A stretch of 64,000 bases of DNA, from positions 5,673,890 to 5,737,889 of the forward strand of contig OY759263.1 of NCBI GenBank assembly GCA_963662155.1, written 5' to 3'. Shown one piece after another: positions 47,447 to 59,585 of the stretch. The DNA comes from Lamellibrachia columna. Its lineage: Eukaryota > Annelida > Polychaeta > Sabellida > Siboglinidae. The position numbers were made by a program, and so were the translations under genes. Every line of letters starts with the position of its first letter. The stretch's first letter is position 1. A model generated the notes under the pieces. It did not search any database, had not been told where the DNA came from, and was given only the letters and a program-made list of their open reading frames with translations.

Positions 47447-48494
47447 AAAATCTTTTTCTCTTGACAATAACGTAGCTGTTTAACACTAGTGGTGTCATTT
47501 GGTGACTAATGTAGAAAAACTTAAAAATGGTGCCAACAGTTTATCATCAGGTGGCGACATTTTTCAGTTGTTCCACACTAGTCAAATGACAATAATTATG
47601 GATCCTGCTGATTATATAAGGGGGAGTATGCTAATTAGGGTGTGTATGCTATTTAGGGTGTGTATGCTTAATAGGTTGAATACAGCATATCTAAACTGCT
47701 GCATATTTTACACATAGAGTACTGCAGTTTGATATGGACTAAAACCTAACTTGATTGACCTCAGTACTTTAGATTAAACCGACACCATTACCGAGTGTTA
47801 CTGTTTATAATACTGTAAGTACTTTAATAAGTATGCATGTTTACAAAAAAATACTTGTCCAATGGCACCTGCAACAAAATGCGTGTTCTAAACGTAAGTC
47901 GCTTCTTACACAACCTAAACATGATTTGATTTGTACAATTGTTTTCAATATCTACATAAATTGCCTGCACTGTTCTATATAGAAACAAGGTCTAAATAAA
48001 CCATTCTCATTATTTATGGGTTTTACAATATATTACAAATAATGGAGATGGTATCTGTGACTGGTTGAAGGAAGATGATGCTATCTATCCTACAACTAAT
48101 CGATGTAGCTATCCGAGCTGTTCTCCTTTCTATGTATTGTTTTCTTCTCTAAGTCGCATGAGAACTTCAACACGAGAAACACTTGCAGTGTTTGTTTTCC
48201 TCCCCATGAGGCGCTGATTGACAGAGATCAAACAAACAGTGAACCACAAGTGATTTCACCAGAATGCCTTACAAGGGGTATTTCCCTTAGTCTGGCTCTC
48301 CCCGCGACAGTAATTTGCACCCTAACATATGGTGGACATCACTTAGGGACCGTGTCAATTTGATGAGTAACCCTGATATATGATGGACATCACTGAGGGA
48401 CCATGTCATTACAAATTACACCCTGATACCCAGCTGTGACTAAGGCACAGTTTGCATGTGGAACCACATACCCTGTTTCATCACACTATTATAG

Positions 48495-48572
48495 CTTTGC
48501 ACATTTGCCCAACAACGTACCCCTCCTGAGGCCCTCACACCCCTCCTGAGGCCCTCACACCCCTCCTGTACA
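48495..48572. repeat. Short triplication CCCCTCCTGAGGCCCTCACA
   Basis: About 20-bp units, two full and one part, between the STAT 3' end and the array at 46603. Confidence 0.8.
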
Positions 48573-48683
48573 TGAGACAGCACTTCACAAAGCTAAACTA
48601 AACTGATATGGCACACGTATCCAACACAAACACAACAAAACAACATCAAAACAATGAACAATATTCTCAGCCACAGCTGCCTA

Positions 48684-48902
48684 GTTATGTGATGTTGGCC
48701 TAGTTATATGATCTGTGTTGGCCTAGTTATGTGATCTGGGATGGCCTAGTCATGTGATCTGGGATGGCCTAGTCATGTGATCTGGGATGGCCTAGTCATG
48801 TGATCTGGGATGGCCTAGTCATGTGATCTGGGATGGCCTAGTCATGTGATCTGGGATGGCCTAGTCATGTGATCTGGGATGGCCTAGTCATGTGATCTGG
48901 TT
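48684..48902. repeat. 23-bp tandem repeat, about 9 copies
   Basis: Unit CTGGGATGGCCTAGTCATGT plus GAT. It lies 550-760 bp downstream of the STAT stop, possibly in the STAT 3' UTR. Confidence 0.93.
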
Positions 48903-49447
48903 CAGCTTGCTGTGTAACAGCTCATTTTCCTGTCACCCTACGCGGGTCTTAAGAACACCAGCTGTTTGTTTACGCAACTTCAAACCTTTTCTGCACATCC
49001 ATGTGAACCTAATGCAGTGCCATTAGTACCACCCAATGTCACCTGATTAGATCGGTGTAACGTTGATAACACATTTGTCGTTTACAAGGCTGTTGATAAA
49101 CGGATCAAAAACTGCGATATGTTCGATTGTGTGTTCGACTGCCATTTACTGCAGAACTTTTACACCGACACAGCCTAATGGGCAGCCTTCCACACCCCAC
49201 ACTGACATCACCAGGTGACCCGCGACACATGTAGCAAGTCATGCGTGACGTCGTGCCTCGTACACACCACACTCAACTGGATACGACTGACAACTCACCA
49301 GCATATACCAACCACAAACGTCTGCAAACATCGAGACATTCAACGACAGGAAACATCTCAACCAACGACCTGACACTTCCATCAAACAGCTAAACGAGCC
49401 CTGGTCACTCCCGACAGACCATGCGTGCATATGCACGTGCGCATGTT

Positions 49448-49592
49448 TCAGGCGTAGTTCTTGTTGTACTGCAGTAGCAGTTCGTTAACGTTGATCTGGT
49501 CAATGTCCTCAGGGTTGTAGTCTGTCATGTTGAAGTCGGGCATAAAGCTGTCCGGAGAACTCGCCTGCTCCATAGTGTCCATCTGGGAGCTG
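49448..49592 (-). CDS. STAT5: STAT last exon (stop)
   Basis: 48 codons with TGA, (D)[18 protein letters not shown] to YNKNYA. The acidic and hydrophobic [17 protein letters not shown] looks like an activation-domain helix. The acceptor TTGAAG is unusual, but it is the one that keeps frame. Confidence 0.85.
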
Positions 49593-52500
49593 CTTCAATG
49601 GACACAAGGGTAATGGTCAGTGGTCAACAACATCAGTGGTCAACAACATCTATGAACGCTAACTATGTTACACGTTATAGCAACTGAACGGTGACTTGGC
49701 AAGACAAGTTATCTAGAGAGCATGGAGCAATCTCTACCAACCAGCATCAAGTCACCCAGTGTGTCATACCAGCTGGGTCATTACCTGGTCCATTCCTTGT
49801 TCACCAACAATGTCAACTAGTATGGTGACTGTCATGGTGACTTATCTGGGGACTCTGAGACGGTGATCAGTTTTGGGACACTCTGTGACAGTGACCTGTG
49901 TATGTGCGTACATGCATGCGCCTGAGCGTGTGTGTGTGTGTACCCTGACAGAAGTGAGTCAAAGTGAGACTTACTCAGCAGCGACGCCATCTGGTAGTGA
50001 GGCGTAGGTGGACTCGGAGGTGGCAGGGGAGTGCGGCTGTACACACTGCGGCGTCCTCGGGTCATCGTAGTTGAGCGGCGCTGCAGGACGACTCATTAGT
50101 CTGAAACACACAGCATGCAGTCACCTCCAGGGGGCGTCATACATCACAGCTTGACCAATCAAGTGGTCTAGGCAGTCAGTTGTCATCCTTGTCATTGTTT
50201 ACAAAATGAGGGCATTTCCTAAATCTCCTGTATTCAGATAATGTGACATCATGGACATGAGCAAGGTCAAATCTCATTAATTAACTTCATCACCAGACCA
50301 AAATATCCAACAAACTGTTAACGTTTCGTCATCGTGTTATCCAATGACACTCACCCTGGGATGACGGTGGTGAGGTCTGGTTTGACATAACCCCCACCAC
50401 TGATACTGCCCATGTCGGACGTCTGTGTCCAGAACTTGCTGAAGGCATGTGCCTTGGGTATATCAGGGAACAGATACACAAGGTTCTGTAGGTCTTTGAT
50501 ACGGTCCCCAATGCCACGGATACGGAAGTCTTTGTCTGTGAACGGCGCCAGATTCCACACCTGGAGCTCTCCTAGTGGCAAGTGAAACAATCAGTCAAAA
50601 GATTTTATTCCAACAAATTAAACTATTAAATGAGATCTACAAAGCTTATGAGATAAAATCTGAAAGAAGTAACATTGAAGTAAAAATACTTGTCATGTCA
50701 TGTTACTCCTTTGTCTACAATACTTGAAACAGCTGTCTACATTATGTTAATGTCATGAATGGTATCAACATATACTATAACACCCATTAATATTAAATGG
50801 TTAATAGGAGAAGTGCCAACAAATACGTTGCTAATTTAGATATTTATCAGCACAGATGTCTTGAATATTGTACTTCAGCTTACTCCCACATGCCCTTACC
50901 TCAGGACACAATAGTCCTGAGGTACTTCAGCTTACTCCCCCATGCCCTTACCTCAGGACACAATAGTCCTGAGATACTTCAGACGCATCCAAAGAATCTT
51001 CATCACCGACTGATTATTGCAGCCACTAATGATAACATTAGCCCATATCCTTCTAAAGGCCGGTTTCGTCATCTAGTGTCCGGAGGACGGGTATCATGAT
51101 AGTTGTTCACCATACGCTTCCATTGGTGTCTCATGCAGTCAGTTTACACAAGCATATAATTGCCCAAATGCCTGACATTGTGTCACCTGACCAATACAAA
51201 TTGCTCATGTAAACCAGCCTTAACACTGGCAAAGATGTTTGACCTGTCACTGTTAAGCAAGAGAAATTCTTCCAAGCCAAAGTTTGCCAAATGAATCGAC
51301 CTTGTCCTTACCTGGCTTGTTAGGATCCTCAGCCACCCAGGCGATTGTGATACCACCTATCTCAGAGTCGCTGAAGCGTAACAGGAACGTTCCGCTTGGC
51401 CGACCCATCAGCCATTCCTGAGCTTGCTGTTTGCTCACAAAGCCATGGATAAGTCTGCCACAAAACAACACCATCATTAAAGCTATTACAAATATGAATA
51501 AACAAATTGCCTGGAATTATAATCATATTTTCTTCCTGAAGTTGAAACAATAATTAGAACTAGGGCTTTCTCAGTTGCCACACCAACTCTTTGAAACTCA
51601 CTCCCTCTCAGTGTTAGGTAAGCTGGAAACATGTTGCTGTCATTTGAAGACACATCTTTTGAACGGTGCCTTCCCTCCTTGTTCCTGCAGCATCCATCCA
51701 TCTGTTGACAACTTTAACATTGCATACCACTTCCAAGAATGCTAAAACCTTTTCTTTTTGATGCACCTCTGAGCTCTACCCCTAGTGACAGAAAGAACCC
51801 CCTGGACAATACCCCTAGTGACAGATAGAACCCCCTTGACAATACCCCTATTGCCATAAAGAACCCCCTGGACAATACCCCTAGAGACAGAAAGAACCCC
51901 TGGACAATACCACTAGCGCCATAAAGAATCCCCTGGACAATACCCCTAGTGACAGAAAAAAAAACCCTGGACAATACCCCTAGTGACAGAGAGAACCCCC
52001 TGGACAGTACCCCTTGTGACAGAGAGAACCCCCTCACCTCTCCTTCCATGGCCCATGTAGCCAGTCCTTGGTCAGTTTGAGGATTGCGTAAAACCACTCC
52101 CAGAATGTGAAGTTGCGGCCTGGCAGTGGCTCCTGGTGACAACAAATAAAACTAGTTTGTCCAAAATAAAGCAGGAAGAGACAGTGGTTCAGTCATAGTG
52201 CTTGGTGCTGCATGCAATCAACATCAACGTCTTTGTACGTCACTGCTGCCAGGATTAAATTAATGGGTAAAGCTACATTTCACATATTATTTGGAATGCA
52301 TAACTGTATGTCTTATATTTTGTAATTATGTTTTATTAAATATCAAACCAGCTGTTAGCTAATGCAGCCATGTCAAGTTTTTCTAAATATCAAACCAGCT
52401 GTTAGCTAATGCAGCCATGTCAAGTTTTGCTAAATATCAAACCAGCTGTTAGCTAATGCAGGCATGTCAAGTTTTTCTAAATATTAAACCAGCTGTTAGC

Positions 52501-55500
52501 TAATGCAGCCATGTCAAGTTTTTCGAATCAGATGTATTTCTACCTGATTCACCTATGACACTTTGATTTTAACTGATTCTGTGATGATAATGTTTCTAGA
52601 ATGGGTGCAGCCCTTTAAGTGACATACCCTGTTGAACTGTGCCCATGTCACCATCTGAACGGCATAGTCATCACTCTGACCTGCAAACAACAATTGGAGG
52701 TTTTCCATCAACATAAGCCAATTAATAAAGCTACTACCGACATGTTGATTCATAGTTTCTTGGTTGACTTAAAGGTCCCTTCGCAATTCGATTTGTGTCT
52801 TCAGTCTTGGTGAAATCATCAAACTATTAAATTATTACTGACTGGGTGCGGTTAAAATTTGATAAAAAAAGGGGAAGTGGCCTGGCTCTATGTACTATAA
52901 CAAAAGGCTATTAAAAATTTAGCAAGTTACCTGACCTAGTGATCAAACTCAATTCTGTCAATGATTTTAACGAAAATATGCACTCTTTCATTAAACCGAC
53001 TGCGCATATTTGAGCTAGCTTGTAATTTTAGAAAATGAGTCTGAAACGAGACAAGCGAAACAGTAGAATTGAGCAGGGACCATTAGTTTATCCATAAACT
53101 GATTATAAAAGTCTCGCCTTCAGAGCAGTGCTGCCAGAGCTTAAACAACACAACACGGCAATAAGTTTATATAACACACATCAAATGGAAAACCATTTTT
53201 GAAAGATCTTGTTGCAACTCACCAAACAACTTGTAGGCTAGGTAGTTGATGTTGTCAGGAGAGAGGCCGTAGCCAGCATTTGCAGCAAACTTAGTATTGA
53301 GAGCCTGTGCTAAGTGCGGCCACGTCACTTTGTCGGGAACATGGAAAGGAATACGGCCCTGCAACAGACATTAGTAAGGATATCCTCTAACAAGTTCACC
53401 AGAAACATGTTCAACGTTGACAACACTTGAAACAAGGAGATTAAGATGACATCAAACAGACGTTTGTAATATATAAAATGGTTATGAACATATTGATAGT
53501 ATTTTTTTCACTCAAAGAAGATAAAAGAACCAGAGGACACAAAGGAACAGTGTAAATTAGATATCAGAAAGTATTCATTCTCACAGAGAACAATAGATTA
53601 ATTAACAAATTATCTACTGATTGTGTTTATCCTAGCAGCATGAATGTTTTAAAAACTTGATAAATATATCAGAAGAGTGGGTTATACACATACATGTATA
53701 ATCATTAGATGCTAGCTCAGTCAATGGCTTCCTTGTCCACTTGCCATACAGGGTTATTGGGTTCTGAGGGCAATCTTGTTAAAGTGTGCTTTCATCCAAA
53801 GCTTCGTAAAGTCCCTAACCAACTGGTGATGACTTGGAACTGATCATAGATTGTTGTTTTTGCCTAACCCTTTATGTTAAAGGGAAACAAGTCTTGTTTT
53901 TTCGGTCTATGCAGCTATCAGTTACTAAAACATACCCATTAGTAAAACATAACAACATTTGTTTGAGACTGCGTTGGTTCTGTGTTTGCCGGTGACCTTT
54001 AACCCTGGGCCGAATTCAGCTCCCACGATCAGTGCGAAAAGCGGTCCAGCCAATTTTGGTATCATTCATAGTACCTAAATATGTAACATGTTATACCTTT
54101 AGGAAGCTCTATGATTGGCCTATTTGAATACACATGAATGAGCGAGAGGGCTATATGCAGCGAATGAGAATTGTCATTACAAACACGTGTTGTCTGGGCT
54201 GTCTTTTTATTTATTAATCCGCCATTTTGTTTTCTCATTCATTCGGTGTCAGTTCACTTTAGGCCGGATTATTTAACGTTTCTGCATCAATATTTCAGCA
54301 AATTGAATGACAGCATTAGTGAATCACATTATTATACTGGTTCGTACAGTTAGAATGATGTTGCAGGCTTTTTTGAGGTAAATATCAGCAAGTTGCCATA
54401 GTGATTTCCACCGGCTTCGACAGCCCACACTGCCATAGTAAACAACGCGGGACAGATGGGCCTGTCTGAATTGGCATAGTCCGAGGCTGGAAAAATCACA
54501 AAAATAAAAGTTCTCAACATATTTGATTAATTTTTTATTTTGTAGCTAATACGTATAGCTACATTTTCCCAACTGGACATAGGGACATACAGCCACTCAG
54601 TAATTATGTGGTAGCAGGGTGAACATTAAACATTTTGCTTTCTGCTTTTGATGAAATTCAAATAGTAATATCCATATAAGATTATGTGCTGTAGTTTTTA
54701 TCATTTTATTATAATAGTCTTTTTAGCAACAAAATGATACCTCAATCACATTTGTGTGATAAATATTAGCGATGTTATGATTTAAAAGCACCCTTATGAA
54801 TAACTCCGATTTGTGTACACCGTGAACATTTATCATTGGTCAATCCTAGGGTTAATAAGCCACTTGTACTCTTTCATTTCATAGAATTGTGCATGCGCTT
54901 ATTGGACGGGCTGGTTAACATGTCAGCCCTCGGTCAACCAGAGAAATGACTGGAATCTCACACATTCTGAGTAAACCAGTGGCGTGGTATTCTGGAATTT
55001 AGTTGCAAATGGTTAGTTTTTATTATATCTTTTAGGTGCATAGGGCCAAAACATGATATTTGTTTCCCTTTAACACATTCTGAATTCACAGAATATAGGT
55101 GCCTTAGAAACTGCGTATATTGTGTTGTAAAACACACAAGGCTACAGGTTCCTTGAACAAGGCTACAGGTTCCTTGAACAAGGCTACAGGTTCCCTGAAC
55201 AAGGCTACAGGTTCCCTGAACAAGGCTACAGGTTCCTTGAACAAGGATACAGGTTACTTGAAAAAGGCTACAGGTTCCCTGAACAAGGCTACAGGTTCCC
55301 TGAACAAGGCTACAGGTTCCTTGAACAAGGATACACATTCTTTGAACAAGGATACAGGTTCCTTGAACAAGGATACAGGTTCCTTGAACAAAAAGTAAGT
55401 GAAATAGTTGTTATTAGAAAAACAATGCTCATCTGACATTCTCACAGTGACACATACAGGCTCAGCGAAGGCGTTGTCCCACAGCACCGTTGCCATGGCG

Positions 55501-58500
55501 TTGCACTCCTGGTTGCCATGCACCGTCACGACAACTGGCAGCGACAAGGTCTACAAGAATGAATACAATGATAGTATTTATTTGAGGTCTTCCTCAATTG
55601 ATAATTTCATTTCAAAATCATTTTGCGACAACTGAATCTATCTAGTATCAAGTATGACATGTCAGCTCATTTGTGCAAATGTGTTATTTAGTTTTGGTGA
55701 AATCACAGGATAAACTACTGTCCTGTAATTGTATACTACTATACTGATGTTTAACCAGATCCAGTAAAAATTTGGTAAAAAAAGACAAGTGGCCCAGTTG
55801 TATATACTATAACAAAAGGCGTCAATTCTTTTAATTCAATTCTTTCGATAACAAAAACATAAAAATATGCACTTGGAACATCAACAAACCTTCACAGTGG
55901 GCTAAATCATTTGAGGAAGGAGTTTTAATAGAAGTATTACCCAGACTTGGAAGACAAGCTCTCCCGCTCCGACTGTGAAGTAACTCACCCAGACTTGGAA
56001 GACAAGCTCTCCCCCTCTGATAGTGAACTAACTCACCCAGACTTGGAAAACAAGCTCTCCCCCTCCGACTGTGAACTGACTCTGGAAGAGCACTGAGAAC
56101 TTCTCCTCTGTCACGGTCTGGAAACAAAACATTCCCTCATCAAGAACGGGTCAAAGTGATCAATGTCGGGACTTGCAATAAGTGTTTTGGTAACGACCTT
56201 TGACGTGGCCAAATGTAAATAGGTTTATATTAATATTATCAAGTTAGAAAAACTAACTTTTTATTTACAATTATTTTCTGTTCATCTGCAGATGTTTACC
56301 CTTTTGTAGAAAACTCTATCACTATATTTACACATTAGTTGTCCACATGACGGCCTACCTACCTCGTTTCCCTTCTTCTCTGCCCGTCGAATCCTCTTGA
56401 GAGCCTACAGAGAAAGATCACTGGGATGACCTGCTTCTTAACAAATAACAATTACTGGCCATCATATACTTACCAAACACAGTTATCACTTTTTTCTTTG
56501 TTTCAGTTGTCAAGAATCACAAACTCCACCTGACCTGGATATCCTTGCAAGTTACATTTACAGTTTTCAAGAATCACAAACTCCACCTGACCTGGATATC
56601 CTTGCAAGTTACATTAATTTAGCAAACAATTCTGTAAGCACATTTCAACCGCGGAACAACTTACCATGTTGTAACTCAGTAAGTTTGTGTTGTGAGTTGC
56701 TCAGATAACTTAGTATGTGTGTTTTGTTGTGCACTGACCCCAACATACCATGTTCCTAAAGGTGACAGAGAGCTGGCCATTAGCCTGGTGATACTCCATC
56801 GTGCCTGTATTATTCAGAATGTCTCCACATGTTTCGTTTCTCGCACTCTTCTCATTCTTGAGAAGACCCCTTGCCTGTTCCTCACTGAAATAACAGGAAA
56901 TACCTGTGCTGACAGCATGTTATTTGTTGCTGGAAATATATACATTATACAAAACAAATGCATTTAACAAGTGTAAGTAAAAATGTGCTTTTCATAAGAT
57001 GCTTATTTCAAGTCAGGTTGTTATAAGAAGCGATTTAAACTTTACACTGTGGCATATTTGTTCACCTCAACACCCATTCAACACCTCTTGCAAGCATTCA
57101 GCTACCCTGCAGTTACAGCACAAAAGCAAAACATACATATAATTGCATCACTGTCTAAAGTCAGATATCATTGATGTAGCTGAACTGGGTTGAGCAATCT
57201 CTTATCTGTTTGTGTAATTTTCATACTGAAACGGCTCAACAAGTACGCAATCTATGACTTGTAGCTGACATTGAGATATTCCCCTACCTGATAATGGAGG
57301 CCTTCACAGTGGGTGGATTCATGTGTACGTTGAGACGACCCCCAACCAGCAGTCGCACAGTCGATGTGAACCGGGCATCTTTCTTGAGAACTTGGGGCGG
57401 CTGCTTCTCTATGATGAAAGTACTGCAGCAACACAACATAATTTATTATGTTTTATCAAAAGGATACAATGTGTTTTCAATATTCACCTTTACTTTTATA
57501 ACAATTCTCCTAGAACTGGATGAAACTACTGAGATTGAAAGAGATACACTGTAATTGTAATAACAGGAGGAAGATTATATCTCAGTATCTACTATTTTAT
57601 CTGTTTTTTGTGTGCATAATATGCTAAAAGATGGATAATTACAAACACTATTAAAACGCTAAAGAAACCGTTTTTATAGAAGTTCAGCTGAGAAAGCACG
57701 AGATTGAGACAGAGCTTACATTTACTTACAAATAATTGGCATCTGCAAGGTTACTGGTTAGTCTTTTATAATTAGCCCATATGTGTGTGTGTAGTGTTTA
57801 CCTGGTGACGAGGGAGGAGAGGAGGCCAGTTATGGTGGTGTTGAGCATGGGCAGCAGGTCCTGGCGCCCCGGGGGCAAGTCTATGGGCAGCTGGGCACAC
57901 AGCAACTCTACCTTCTTGATCTGTTGACGGTTGTTCCAGATGAGTTCTGCCAGTGATTCACACCTGTCACACACCCACCCACACCGATACATGAACTTGT
58001 GAATGAACATGCAGTTTTATTTTGTATAGGGTTTTACGATGGACCCTTCATATAACTAATGACTTTGTGCCGGCTTTGTGAACATGATTTGCCCAAGTGC
58101 AGCTTTGAGAGCCTTTATCCACGAATTGGGTGCCTCACAGAATCTATCACTAACGCACATGATTGCTGTCTATTGTTAACCATTGTGATGTTAATCAATT
58201 ATTGATAACTTTGATTTGTGTCTTTTAATTTGAACTATTTACATAAACAGCACGGTTTACTTTGTTTTACCCGTAATAATTGCAGATACTGGACATCATT
58301 AGATGCTAAATTTTTAGGATTCTGTGACAATGATATAATGTTTACATTATTGTACAGTGCTCAGAGCAATTATTTGGATGGGGCACTACATGATAAATGT
58401 AGGATTATTAACCACACGTTAAAAGTGGTCAGAGCAGATTCAACAACATGGATGAACAGACAGACAGACAGACACATGGACACAGACATGCTGGATCCAT

Positions 58501-59507
58501 TGACACATGGAGAAAAGTAGACAAGGAATGAGAGTGCACTGACCACTGTTGCAGAGTCTCGAGACTACCCTCGAACTGTGTGCTGTTGCCGGCGAGCTGC
58601 TGCTGACGCTTCCAGCGAATCAACTGCTCGTCCAGAATGTGGTTCTGGAGGACACTCAGCAGGTCAAATGTCTCCTTATGTTTGTCCGCCAGTTGCTAGG
58701 CAACACAAAACAACATTTATATAGATTTAACAATATTTGCCATCCAAGCCAAAGGCCCAGATGGCAAGTGGGCAAGGAAGATATGTGTCAAGCTTGTTTT
58801 TAAACATATTCCTACTGCTAGCAGTTGCAAAATCTGTAGACAATTTGTTCCATTCATATCCAATCTACACTGGTCCTTTACTAACGTTACTTCATACCCA
58901 TTCAACATCTTAAAAACTTCAATCTGATCTCCTCTTAACCTCCTTGTCTCTAGAGTTGCTAAACCACATTCTTTCAGGCGTTCTTCATAACTAAGGTCTC
59001 TCAGTTCTGGAATAATTTTAGTTGCTCTTCTCAGTATATGTTCAAGCGTATCTATATCCTTCTTACAATATGGTCTCCACGTTTGTATACAGTACTCTAA
59101 ATGAGACTAACTATTGCTTTATAGAGGTATAATTAGCTTTTTTCCTTGTATGTTATGTTTCTTCTAATCAACCCAAGAATTTGAATACTCCTTGAAGCTG
59201 CAATACCACAATGTTCTGAAACTTTCATATCAGCACTTCTTGTTATTCCTAAGTCCTTTTCTTTTACAGTAGCAACAATATCTCCCATATTACAGTTTTT
59301 ATCCAATTTCTTTATCCGTGTCCTGTATGTAGGCATTTACATTTCCAAAAATTTAATAACATCTGCCATTTTTTAAAGCATTTAACTAATTTGCTAGATC
59401 ATTTTGTAATTGTTGTTTATCACCATCAGTATTAACCTTTCTAAACACTTTTGTATCATCTGCAAATTTCAGTACGTTGCTTGTTATATTATCATCCAAG
59501 TCAGTGA

Positions 59508-59585
<78 letters not shown>

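Noticed and set aside
51714..52145. 143-codon minus ORF with GVLSRGF repeats
   Set aside because: It runs through the 33-bp intronic array in a frame different from the STAT exon at its right end.
55120..55398. Seven-residue KATGSLN repeat ORF
   Set aside because: 21-bp minisatellite, open on both strands, in a STAT intron.
55139..55470. 21-bp array as another copied STAT donor
   Set aside because: GAACCTGTAGCC resembles the exon end GAGCCT|GTATG, but it starts about 60 bp inside the intron and shares too few bases to claim descent.
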